From positions 1,015,501 through 1,079,500 of the forward strand of contig NZ_CP020100.1 of NCBI RefSeq assembly GCF_002056295.1: a stretch of DNA of 64,000 nucleotides, written 5' to 3'. The position numbers were made by a program, and so were the translations under genes. The notes under the pieces were generated by a model. It had not been told where the DNA came from, did not search any database, and saw only the letters and a program-made list of their open reading frames with translations. This stretch comes from Halopseudomonas phragmitis. GTDB lineage: Bacteria; Pseudomonadota; Gammaproteobacteria; Pseudomonadales; Pseudomonadaceae. Of the stretch, positions 38,574 through 46,744 are shown in pieces; within the stretch, counting starts at the first letter, position 1, and each line of letters starts with the position of its first letter.

Positions 38574-38993
38574 TCAGCGCTCGCGCTGATGCTTTTCCCT
38601 GAGCTCCTGCCGCTCCTTGGCTTCAATGCACAGGGTGGCGGTGGGGCGCAGTAGCAAGCGCTGCAGGCCAATGGGTTCACCGGTTTCCTCGCACCAGCCG
38701 TACTCACCCCGAGCCAGGCGCTCAAGCGCTTGGTCAATCTTGTCCAGCAGCTTCTTTTCCCGCTCCAGCATGCGCAACTGCCACTGGCGCTGTTCTTCGC
38801 TACTGCCGATATCGGCCGGATCACTTTCCGGCTGGTATTCGCGCAGGTCGCGGAATTCGTTGTCGATCCTTTCCTGCAGCTCATATTTTTGGCTTAGCAG
38901 CAATTCCCGGAAGAAGCTTTGCTGGGCTTCATTCATGTAGTTCTGCGCGGGCTCGCGCAGCAGTGTTTCGGCGGTAAGGGGGGTGTTTTTCAT
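38574..38993 (-). CDS. dksA2: DksA paralogue with reduced zinc finger (DksA2 type)
   Basis: DksA binds in the secondary channel of RNA polymerase and works with ppGpp. The 139 residues show the coiled-coil tip acidic pair D58 and D61 (SDPADIGS, with G at the position of the conserved alanine) and the C-terminal domain YGWCEETGEPIGLQRLLLRPTATLCIEAKER. The normal four zinc cysteines are reduced to two: C101 and C122 remain, while the partner positions are T104 and A125. The zinc-independent P. aeruginosa DksA2 has this same pattern, from memory, and is Zur controlled. Last gene of the Zur-linked TonB/CobN operon, 6 bases after DUF2149. Confidence 0.93.
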   Translation of the reverse strand: MKNTPLTAETLLREPAQNYMNEAQQSFFRELLLSQKYELQERIDNEFRDLREYQPESDPADIGSSEEQRQWQLRMLEREKKLLDKIDQALERLARGEYGWCEETGEPIGLQRLLLRPTATLCIEAKERQELREKHQRER

Positions 38994-38999
38994 GGTTGC

Positions 39000-39305
39000 T
39001 CAGCTCTCCGGCACATAGATCATGCGGCCGTCATCTAGACGGTAGGTTACCCCCGCGCGGGCGCCCTGGCCCTGGCCGACTTCGCCGCTGGATTCATAGC
39101 GGGTCAGTTCCTGGCCATCCTTGATGGTAATGCGCATGTCGCTTTCACCCGGGTTTTCGATAACGACTACGCGGTCCTGGGTGAAAGGGTTCAGGGGGTT
39201 CTGGGCGATCACTATCAGCAGAATGCCGATAATGACCAGAAAAAGGTCTATCAGGTTGACGACCGACAGCATAGGGTCGTTGTCTTCATCGTCGAGAAAG
39301 CGCAT
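39000..39305 (-). CDS. DUF2149 protein, ExbD-like energiser candidate
   Basis: A 101-residue protein with one N-terminal membrane segment (LSVVNLIDLFLVIIGILLIVIAQNP) and a periplasmic domain of about 70 residues. The aspartate in NLIDLFLVI sits as in ExbD/TolR (…D in the single helix that carries the proton path). DUF2149 has no established function. It overlaps the ExbB/MotA-like gene by one base, so the pair is translationally coupled. I infer a role as ExbD analogue serving the TonB receptor or the CobN-like protein of the same operon. Confidence 0.82.
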   Translation of the reverse strand: MRFLDDEDNDPMLSVVNLIDLFLVIIGILLIVIAQNPLNPFTQDRVVVIENPGESDMRITIKDGQELTRYESSGEVGQGQGARAGVTYRLDDGRMIYVPES

Positions 39306-39808
39306 CAGAGCCTGCCCCCGTCCTGGCGCTGGCGTTCGATCTGGCGCAGATCCTCAAGCAGCCAGCGACGTTTCACGGTGAGGATGAAGAAGCAGATGCT
39401 GGCCGCCAGCAACGCCAGGATCACGGCTGAGAAGGCAGCGACCATGTTGCGACCGACAGCTCCGGCATCGTTGTTGCCCAGAGCCAGCAGAGCCGGTCCC
39501 ATCGGGATCATGGTGGCGATCAAACCAAGCATGGGGGCGGTACGCGACACGATACGCAGCCATTCCAGGCGCTGCATGATCCACAGCTCAAGATCGTCAC
39601 TGGCCAGCCAGGTGCCGTTGCCTTTCCGGGCATGAACAAACAGTGCATGGCCATGCGTGCCTTGGCGTCGTTGCCAGGCCTCCACGGCAAAAGCACCCAG
39701 CACCACCAGGGCATAGGCCAGAGCCAGAGCGATCAGCAGCATTACCGGGGCCAGAAACAGGCGGGATACGGCGTATAGCAGCGTTTCAATTTCAGTAAAT
39801 ACGGTCAT
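39305..39808 (-). CDS. MotA/TolQ/ExbB proton channel family protein
   Basis: A 167-residue protein with three predicted membrane segments: about 18-38 (LAPVMLLIALALAYALVVLGA), then the conserved channel block TAPMLGLIATMIPMGPALLALGNNDAGAVGRNMVAAFSAVILALLAASICFFIL, which matches the ExbB/TolQ pattern P-x-LGLLGTVxGM…A…A…TA. The DUF2149 partner follows with a one-base overlap. Together they probably form a proton-driven energiser at the inner membrane. No tonB gene is nearby. Confidence 0.88.
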   Translation of the reverse strand: MTVFTEIETLLYAVSRLFLAPVMLLIALALAYALVVLGAFAVEAWQRRQGTHGHALFVHARKGNGTWLASDDLELWIMQRLEWLRIVSRTAPMLGLIATMIPMGPALLALGNNDAGAVGRNMVAAFSAVILALLAASICFFILTVKRRWLLEDLRQIERQRQDGGRL

Positions 39809-39832
39809 GGGGCTCTCGGTTTTCCCGTGTAG

Positions 39833-42800
39833 TCATGGGGTGGGTTGAGTGGTTTGGCGCAGCTGCCGGAGAGCGCCGCCGCTGATCAGCAACAGCATCA
39901 GTGCCAGAACCCAGAGCTGGCGGCTGAGGTCTTCGGCTGCTGGTGGTTCGACGGGCTCCAGCATCTGTCCCTCAACCTGCTGCAAGGGCTGCTCGCTGGC
40001 TGTTGCGGCGGCTGCATTGCTGGTCTCGGCTGGGGCCGAGTTGGCAAGGTCTGGGGCTGTACCGTCCAGGCCGAAACCCTGGGCCATGTCGGCAATGAAC
40101 TGGCGGGTCAGCGGGCTGCCGCTATCCACGGCAAACTCCTGTTGCAACTGCTGCCAGCGCTCGGCCAGTTGCTGACGGGTCTGTGCTGATGCATCCCAGT
40201 AGCCCTTGCGCATGGCTTCGGCCATGCGTTCGAGTATCTGTGCCTGGGCGGTGGGGTTGTGTTGCTCGAACCACTGGCCTGTACCCAGCTCGCGGGTATC
40301 GCTGACATAGGTATCGAACAGCGCCTGCCATTGATCATCACGCACGCTTGAGGTATCCACGGCTTGCCAGCCAAACAGGTTGTTGGTGGCGTTGAGTACC
40401 TCCAGCGTCCCGGCATAGCCTTCCTGCTGCATGGCGCCAATCCAGTGTGGATTGAGGTAGCGGACGCGCAACTCGTCGGCGAGAAAACGAGCCAGGGCAG
40501 TGGTTTTGACCTCATTGCTACGCAGGTCGGAAATCAGCAACTGCGGAGCCTTGCCGTCGAGGTGGCGGATGGCGGCGGACAATCCACCAAGAAACTCGAA
40601 CGGGTGATCGGTCGACAGTACGCCGTGCAGGTTGGATGAGCGCGACATGATGGCGACCTGGGTGCCGCGCAACTGCTCGGCCAGCAGGTTAGCCTGTGGC
40701 GGGTTGTCACCCCAGCCTTGACTGCCGTAGGCGTGCCGGCTGCTGGCAAGAAACTGCTGGGCCAATTCGGCTTCGTCATCCCATTCTGTTGAGCGCAGTG
40801 CGAGCTCAGGCACGCCGGTGCCGTATTCACCCGGTGCGTTACTGAAGATCCGATAGCCTGCAGCGGCGGCCGCCTGCTCAGCACTCATGCCGTGATCCTG
40901 CAAGCTGGCGGCGATTCGGCGGTTGTTGTCGGCGATGGGGTTGCCGGGTTCATCCAGTTCGGCCAGGCGTTGCAGGGCATCGTCCAGCAGGCGCATGAAG
41001 CTGTCGAACTGGTCACGATAGACCCCGGTAACCTGCACCACCACATCGCTGCGCGGGCGGCCCAGCTCGGCGGCCGGAATGATCTCCAGCGTGCTTACCC
41101 GCCCGCCTGCGTCCCAGACCGGCCGCAGGCCCAGGGTGTGGAGTATCTGGGCCTCGGTAACGCCCAGATGGCGGATGGCTTCTGACGACCACAGACTGAA
41201 AGCCAGCTTTTCTGGCCATTCACCGCCATGTTCAGCCCGAAATGCCTGCAGCAGTTGCTCATGGGCGTGGGCCGCGCTTTGGTAGGCGGCCCGTGCCGGT
41301 ATCTTGTCCGCCTCGAAGGCGTACAGGTTGCGCCCGCTGGGCACATCCGGGTTGCGGATCGGATCGCCGCCGGGGCCTGGAGCGACGAAGCGTCCGGCCA
41401 GGCCGGCCAACAGGGCCTCATTTTCCTGGGTATCGCGCAGGTGCCGGTCCAGTTCCCGGGCCCGTTCAGCATGGGCCGCTAGCGCAGCGGGCAAGTGCTG
41501 GGTCTGCTCGCTGTCGAGCATCTGGCGCACGGCACGGTAGGCCGGGCTGTCCGGCAACTCGGAGTGATCACTGACAAACAGCTCCTCGCTGTCGGTATCC
41601 AGGGTCGCATAGAAGGGCTCACCAAGCTGCTGCATGATGGTGCTGATGCGCTGCGCTTGTTCAGCCGGCTGACCAAAGGTGTGCAGGCCCAGTGGCATGG
41701 CTATACGGGCCAGTTCGTGCAGATGGTCGTGCAGTTGTTGGAAAAACGTGTCGAAATCGCTGGCGCTTTGCTGTTCGCTCCAGCCCAGATCCTTGTGCAG
41801 GTGGGCGGCAATCGCCGTCGTGCGGATCTGCTCGGAGACCTGATGGCGGACCATGCCGGCGTCCAGTTGCTCATATTCGTGAATCAGATGGTGCAGGTCT
41901 CGCAGTTGGTCGTAGAGTCCGGCCGGGGCGAAGGGGGGCGTTTGGTGGCTGATGGTCACCGCGCGGCCACGGCGTTTGGCCTGAATGGCTTCGCCCACGT
42001 TGTCCTGAATGTACGGGTAGAAGATCGGCAGGTGGCCAGCGCTCAGCCAGGGGTAGTCATCGGCCGCCAGGCCGCGATCCTTGCCCGGCAGCCACTCTTG
42101 GGTGCCATGGGTACCCAGGTGAATCAGGGCATGGCGGTTTTGCAGATAGCGATAGGCCGCCAGGTACAGATGGTCGGGGGCGCTGGCGGTATCGTGATAG
42201 TGATCGTGGGGTTCGGCCTGGCGCGGCATTTGCGGCATGATCAGCAGGTTTCCGAGCTGCCAGCGCGGGATGATGAAATAGCGTTCGCCATCAATCTGGT
42301 GTACGGCGCGGTGTTGGCTTGCCGCGCCGGCCTGCTGCAGTTCGAGCCGGCGGCGTTGGGGCAAGCTGTCGAGCCAGCGTTGGTACTCGCTCAGCGGGTA
42401 AGAAACGGCCAGATCCTCAGCCAGCAGAGTGGTCAGGGCGACGCTGCCATAGAGCGCGCCGAGCATGAGCTGGGCCTTGCTGATCACCTGTTGTTCGGTA
42501 ACAGGTGGGCCAACCCGATACCCTTCGGCCAATAAGGCCTGCTGGATGGAGACGATACTGCGTGGCAGGTTGAGGTTGGATGCACCCAGGTTTTTCTCGC
42601 CAGCCGGGTAGTCCCAGAACATCAGCGCCAGTTGCTTGTCCTGGGCGGCTGTGCGGCGCAAGGCGACCAGTCGTTGCAGTTTGGCAATCAGTGCATCGGC
42701 CTGAGCTGGCAACAGATCATCCACCCCCGCTGTGCTGGCCGACAGCACCAGGGGGTCACTAATCCCCCAGCCTTCAGGCCCGGCGAGGAAAACCGCGGTC

Positions 42801-43708
42801 GTGCCTGGGCTAACGCCACTGCTTGCCTGTGGCCAGTCACGGGCTTCACCGTCGCGAAAGCGCAAAGTCTGGATAACCGGAATGTCCAGTTCCAGGAAGT
42901 CCCGGCTGCGGGCCGAGCCATTTTGCATGTGGGTCAGGTTGACCAGTACATCCGGGAATTGGTGGCTGAACACGCCAGGCAAGCCTTGCTCCTGCGAGGC
43001 GTCAAACCAGAACACCTGCGGCAGCAGGCCGGCGGCCTCGCTGCGCTCGATCAGTTGGTCTAGCTCGCGGGTCAGCATGTCGCCTACTACGCCCGAATGA
43101 ATCAGGTAGGCGATGCTGCCGTTGAAATTCTGCGCCCGTGTTGCCTGCCAGGCCAGATAATCCTGCTGGCGGCTGAACAGCTGCGGTGCCTGCGGGTGGT
43201 AGAAGCCGGTGGCGGGCAGGCGTTCGGGAGCCGTCAGCAGGGCCGGCGGGATTGGCTCCCCGTGTAGCAGCGCGTGAAGCAACTGGAAGAACCGCTGGAA
43301 GTTGCTTTCACCGCCAGCGCCATACAGTCCCGCCAGTGCGCCACCCACCGGGGCCGGCAGCCGCTCCCAGGCCGGCGGACCGCCGCCGACGGTCAGTAGC
43401 GGCTGGTCAGTGATCAGTGGCTGCACCGCAGCGCTGACCCGGGCCCGGTCATTTGGCCGTGGTACATCGAGCACCACCAGCTGGCTATGCTCGATGGCCG
43501 CCAGCAACGCATCGGCGTCACTGGTTTCGACATTCAGATGCTCAAGCTGCAACTGTTGCGACTGGGCAGTAGGCTGCAAAAGATGGAACTTCTCCGCTGA
43601 CACGAAGCTGTTGTGCAGGAACAGGACCACCGGGCCGGCGCTCTGGGCCATTGCCAGCCCGGACAGGAGTAGCGCGGCAACAGCGCTGAGACAACGCAGC
43701 AGCGGCAT
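39833..43708 (-). CDS. Exported, membrane-anchored CobN/magnesium-chelatase-like protein
   Basis: A 1291-residue protein of the CobN/BchH large chelatase family. Supporting blocks are YPYIQDNVGEAIQAKRRGRAVTISHQTPP, HLGTHGTQEWLPGKDRGL, NPDVPSGRNLYAFEADKIPA, VVVQVTGVYRDQFDSFMRLLDDA and RLFGWQAV-type NLFGWQAVDTSSVRDDQW. Unlike cytosolic CobN it has a clear signal peptide (MPLLRCLSAVAALLLSGLAMA) and a C-terminal membrane helix (about 1262-1280), so the body should face the periplasm. No cobS/cobT or cobalamin genes are near. Its start overlaps the TonB receptor stop by one base (TGATG). With a Zur-like operator upstream, a role in periplasmic zinc or metallophore handling is likelier than B12 synthesis. 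From memory, P. aeruginosa PA1922-PA1925 is a related zinc-depletion locus. Confidence 0.88.
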   Translation of the reverse strand: MPLLRCLSAVAALLLSGLAMAQSAGPVVLFLHNSFVSAEKFHLLQPTAQSQQLQLEHLNVETSDADALLAAIEHSQLVVLDVPRPNDRARVSAAVQPLITDQPLLTVGGGPPAWERLPAPVGGALAGLYGAGGESNFQRFFQLLHALLHGEPIPPALLTAPERLPATGFYHPQAPQLFSRQQDYLAWQATRAQNFNGSIAYLIHSGVVGDMLTRELDQLIERSEAAGLLPQVFWFDASQEQGLPGVFSHQFPDVLVNLTHMQNGSARSRDFLELDIPVIQTLRFRDGEARDWPQASSGVSPGTTAVFLAGPEGWGISDPLVLSASTAGVDDLLPAQADALIAKLQRLVALRRTAAQDKQLALMFWDYPAGEKNLGASNLNLPRSIVSIQQALLAEGYRVGPPVTEQQVISKAQLMLGALYGSVALTTLLAEDLAVSYPLSEYQRWLDSLPQRRRLELQQAGAASQHRAVHQIDGERYFIIPRWQLGNLLIMPQMPRQAEPHDHYHDTASAPDHLYLAAYRYLQNRHALIHLGTHGTQEWLPGKDRGLAADDYPWLSAGHLPIFYPYIQDNVGEAIQAKRRGRAVTISHQTPPFAPAGLYDQLRDLHHLIHEYEQLDAGMVRHQVSEQIRTTAIAAHLHKDLGWSEQQSASDFDTFFQQLHDHLHELARIAMPLGLHTFGQPAEQAQRISTIMQQLGEPFYATLDTDSEELFVSDHSELPDSPAYRAVRQMLDSEQTQHLPAALAAHAERARELDRHLRDTQENEALLAGLAGRFVAPGPGGDPIRNPDVPSGRNLYAFEADKIPARAAYQSAAHAHEQLLQAFRAEHGGEWPEKLAFSLWSSEAIRHLGVTEAQILHTLGLRPVWDAGGRVSTLEIIPAAELGRPRSDVVVQVTGVYRDQFDSFMRLLDDALQRLAELDEPGNPIADNNRRIAASLQDHGMSAEQAAAAAGYRIFSNAPGEYGTGVPELALRSTEWDDEAELAQQFLASSRHAYGSQGWGDNPPQANLLAEQLRGTQVAIMSRSSNLHGVLSTDHPFEFLGGLSAAIRHLDGKAPQLLISDLRSNEVKTTALARFLADELRVRYLNPHWIGAMQQEGYAGTLEVLNATNNLFGWQAVDTSSVRDDQWQALFDTYVSDTRELGTGQWFEQHNPTAQAQILERMAEAMRKGYWDASAQTRQQLAERWQQLQQEFAVDSGSPLTRQFIADMAQGFGLDGTAPDLANSAPAETSNAAAATASEQPLQQVEGQMLEPVEPPAAEDLSRQLWVLALMLLLISGGALRQLRQTTQPTP

Positions 43709-45678
43709 CAGAACCTCGCACTCAGACCGACAAAGTAGCGCCTGCCTTCATCGGCGCGGTCGTAACGCTCGGGGTCATCGTTGGCCAGGCGCTTGTCGGT
43801 CAGGTTCTCGATCCCGCCATGCAGGCTCAGGTTGTGGTTCAGCTCATAGTCCACATACCAGCTCAGCAGGGTATATCCGGGCCGATCGCGTTCGGTGGCC
43901 GAGCGGTACTGCGAGCCGTGGTATTCGCTGCGCAGCCGGGTGGCCAGTTGCGGTTGTACGGCCCAGGCCAGTGTGGCGTTGGCGCGGTGGCGGGAGCGGT
44001 CGGCCAGGCGCTGGTCGGCGCTGCGGTCAATAGCGTCCAGGTAGGTGTAGTTGCTGTCCAGTCTCAGGTTCGTCAGCAGATCCACGCCAGCGCTAAGCTC
44101 CAGTCCCTGCAGACGCACCTTGGCGATGTTTTCGTACTCCAGGCAGATGCGGCCTGGCTCGAAACAGGTGGGTTGGCGCACGGTCTCGATCAGGTTTTTC
44201 ACATCGTTGTGGAACAGCATGGCGCTGGTGGTCCAGCGTCCCCGGTCAAGTGTGGCGCCGAGTTCGTAGGACTGGTTGGTTTCCGGCTTCAGGTCCGGGT
44301 TGCCGCGGATGATGCCGCGTCCACCGATGGCAGCGCGTGACTCGAATTCCGGCGACAGCTGCTTAAGTGACGGCGCCTTGAAGCCGCGCCCGGCCCCGGC
44401 CCTGAAGGTCAGCTCATCGTTGGCATGGAACATCAGGTAGGCCCGTGGGCTGGTTTCCCAGCCAAAGTCCTGGTGGCGGTCGAAGCGACTGCCCAATACC
44501 AGCTCCCATTGCCGGCCTAGCCACATTTCGTCCTGGGCGAACAGCGCGTAATGATCCTGAGACTGCTTGCCACGGCGGTTGACCGTAGGGTCTTCCAGGC
44601 TTTCACGCCGGGTTTCGGCACCCAGGGTCAGCTTGTGATGGCTGCCGACCATGAAGCCTGTCCGCCCGTCCAGCACGGTGTCGGTAAAGGTGTTGGGGCC
44701 GCTGGCATTGCCGCCATCACTGCGGTAAGCCTTGCGCTCCAGAGTGGAACGATACAGCCGCAGTTGGGACTGGCCCCAGTGCCAGTCACCGCTATGCGAT
44801 AGCGAGTAGCGGCGGCGCTGAACATCGTTCTCGACCTTGTAGAAAGGACTTGCGGTGCTGCTGCGTGCGCCTTTCTGATCTTCATTGCCTGCCTCTAGCG
44901 AGGCGTCGATGCGCTGGTTGGCGTCGGGCGTCCAGCTTAGTCCCAGGTGGCCGTTCAGCGCTCGTTGATCATCCAGTGCCGCCAGGGCGCGGTTCTCTGT
45001 ATCACGCAGGGCCTCCCGGTGCCTGAACTCACCCCAGGCATTCAGTCCCAGCTTGCCTGGCACCAGCGGCCCGCCCAGATAGAACCCAGTCTTGTACTGA
45101 TTGCCGTCCAGGCTGTGGTCGTTGATCGTTGCATAACTGCTGAACGAACCTTGCCAGTGATCGGTGGCGGAGCGGGTGATCACATTGACGACACCGCCGA
45201 GTGCCTCGGAGCCATACAGCGATGACATGGGCCCGCGTACGATTTCGATCCGTTCGATGGCTTCGGTGGGTATCCAGCCCAGCTCGAAATCCGAGTGGGC
45301 AATGGCTGATGCGGAGGTATTGATCCGCTGGCCGTCGATCAGCATCAGTGTATGTTCGGAGCTCATGCCGCGAATGGAAATGCCGCGCCGCCCCAGCCCG
45401 ACGTTCTCCAGATCGACCCCGACGCTGTTGCGCACGGCATCTGCCAGGTCATGGACGGGCTGGTTGCGCAGGGTGGCGCCGCGGATGACGCTCACGCTGG
45501 CTGGCGCGTTGCTCTCGTCGCGCACGGAGGCGGTAGCGGTGACAACCGTCGCAGGCAACCGGGTGATATCGTCCACTGCGGCTTGCTGGTGTGATCCGGG
45601 CTTTTGCGCCCAGGCACTATTCCCCATCAGTATCAGTGCGATCAGGCAGCCTCTGGCGGCCTCACGTCTCGCGTTCAT
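43708..45678 (-). CDS. TonB-dependent outer-membrane receptor, Zur-linked
   Basis: Ligand-gated outer-membrane transporter. ATG at 45678 (MNARREAARGCLIALILMGNSAWA, 656 residues) gives a clean signal peptide and has aagga upstream; an in-frame start at 45780 would bury it. The plug begins LPATVVTATASVRDESNAPASVSVI (TonB box region near the mature N-terminus) and contains GISIRGMSSEHTLMLIDGQRIN and VRGPMSSLYGSEALGGVVNVIT. A 22-strand barrel follows, ending GRRYFVGLSARF with terminal phenylalanine. Similar to CirA-type receptors. The ligand is unknown; the Zur-like box suggests zinc or a zinc-binding compound. Confidence 0.92.
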   Translation of the reverse strand: MNARREAARGCLIALILMGNSAWAQKPGSHQQAAVDDITRLPATVVTATASVRDESNAPASVSVIRGATLRNQPVHDLADAVRNSVGVDLENVGLGRRGISIRGMSSEHTLMLIDGQRINTSASAIAHSDFELGWIPTEAIERIEIVRGPMSSLYGSEALGGVVNVITRSATDHWQGSFSSYATINDHSLDGNQYKTGFYLGGPLVPGKLGLNAWGEFRHREALRDTENRALAALDDQRALNGHLGLSWTPDANQRIDASLEAGNEDQKGARSSTASPFYKVENDVQRRRYSLSHSGDWHWGQSQLRLYRSTLERKAYRSDGGNASGPNTFTDTVLDGRTGFMVGSHHKLTLGAETRRESLEDPTVNRRGKQSQDHYALFAQDEMWLGRQWELVLGSRFDRHQDFGWETSPRAYLMFHANDELTFRAGAGRGFKAPSLKQLSPEFESRAAIGGRGIIRGNPDLKPETNQSYELGATLDRGRWTTSAMLFHNDVKNLIETVRQPTCFEPGRICLEYENIAKVRLQGLELSAGVDLLTNLRLDSNYTYLDAIDRSADQRLADRSRHRANATLAWAVQPQLATRLRSEYHGSQYRSATERDRPGYTLLSWYVDYELNHNLSLHGGIENLTDKRLANDDPERYDRADEGRRYFVGLSARF

Positions 45679-45847
45679 GGCTTGAATCCTTGCTGGCATT
45701 GTTGTGGTCCAACCGGCCGTGACATGGTGCCGCTGGAAGGTTGGCAGTTTTACGGGTATGGCTCGGATCGCCAGGCTCATACGCGCTTGTAGAAGGCGGT
45801 CGCAGAATGAGCCCGGGCATTGAGCGGGCTATTGTTGCTCTAATATT

Positions 45848-45860
45848 GTTATAACATAAC
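45848..45860. promoter_or_regulatory. Zur-like operator of the TonB receptor/CobN operon
   Basis: GTTATAACATAAC at 45848-45860 is identical to the box at folE2 and sits in a 19-base palindrome (ATTGTTATAACATAACAAT, 45845-45863; only the central base triplet is asymmetric). It lies 170 bases upstream of the receptor start. The gap 45679-46033 (355 bases) holds nothing else I can name; a small hairpin agccc/gggct is seen near 45812-45832. The divergent cold-shock/DUF1294 gene starts at 46034, 174 bases away, and might also be affected. Confidence 0.8.
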
Positions 45861-46033
45861 AATTAAATGGGTTTCATCCATGAATTGGCCAGCACTGCGA
45901 TTATTGAGCTGGCAGGTGTGTATGCTGGGGGTTGATAAGGGCGTTCTGGAGCAAGCCTGGATGTGGGGATAGCGGCCATCAGGTAACTGATAGACAATGG
46001 CGCGGCCTACTTTTGGATAATCGAGGTCGCTAG

Positions 46034-46744
46034 ATGGAACAGCGCGGCACACTGCAAAGCTGGAATGACGATAAGGGGTTTGGCTTTATCCTGCCGGAGC
46101 AGGGCGGTGACCGCCTGTTCGTGCACATATCCGCCATGCGCGGTGATCGCCGGCCCAATCAGGGTGACAAGGTTCTCTATGTGGCCGGGCGTGACCAACA
46201 GGGGCGTCTGCGGGCTGAGCATATGCGTGCGGAAGGTTTGGCGCTGGATCGGCCGGCCATTCGTAAAAAGCCGCGAGCGGGTATGACGCCAACCGCTCGG
46301 CCGCAGCGCGCAGACTCGCCCAGATACCCGCCGGTAAAGGCGTCACAGGGCATGCGCAATCCCGGTCTGAAGTTGCTGGTCTTTGCCCTGTTGCTGGTCT
46401 TGCCGGCGGTTGCCTCAGTACAACTGCTGCTCACCGGCAACGGTTGGGTGCTGATGGCCTATCTGCTGGTCAGTGTGTTCTGTTTTCTATTGTATTGGTC
46501 GGATAAGCACAAGGCCAGCAAAGGTCGCTGGCGCACCGCGGAAACGACCTTGCATGCCGCTGAGCTGCTGGGTGGCTGGCCGGGGGCACTGGTGGCCCAG
46601 CAGGTGTTTCGGCACAAGACCCGCAAGGTGAGTTACCAGAGCACTTTCTGGCTGATTGTGGCGGCGCACCAGGTCTTTTGGGTTGATTGGTTGGTTCTGG
46701 ATGGGCGCTATCTTGGGCATCTGCTGGTGCGCGCCCTGGGTTAG
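46034..46744 (+). CDS. Cold-shock domain fused to DUF1294 membrane domain
   Basis: A 236-residue two-domain protein. Residues 1-65 form a cold-shock domain with RNP-like motifs (GTLQSWNDDKGFGFI and DRLFVHISAM). A basic linker (about 75-105) leads to the DUF1294 domain with four membrane segments: LKLLVFALLLVLPAVASVQLLL, WVLMAYLLVSVFCFLLYWSDK, then RTAETTLHAAELLGGWPGALVAQQVFRHKT and FWLIVAAHQVFWVDWL. The family is widespread but its function is unknown; an RNA-binding module attached to the membrane is a fair reading. Convergent 4-base overlap with the next gene. Confidence 0.93.
   Translation: MEQRGTLQSWNDDKGFGFILPEQGGDRLFVHISAMRGDRRPNQGDKVLYVAGRDQQGRLRAEHMRAEGLALDRPAIRKKPRAGMTPTARPQRADSPRYPPVKASQGMRNPGLKLLVFALLLVLPAVASVQLLLTGNGWVLMAYLLVSVFCFLLYWSDKHKASKGRWRTAETTLHAAELLGGWPGALVAQQVFRHKTRKVSYQSTFWLIVAAHQVFWVDWLVLDGRYLGHLLVRALG

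Noticed and set aside
39833-45860. Cobalamin synthesis or uptake locus with a B12 riboswitch
   Set aside because: No B12-box-like sequence was seen in 45679-45847, no other cob genes are present, the CobN homologue is exported, and a Zur-like palindrome is present instead.
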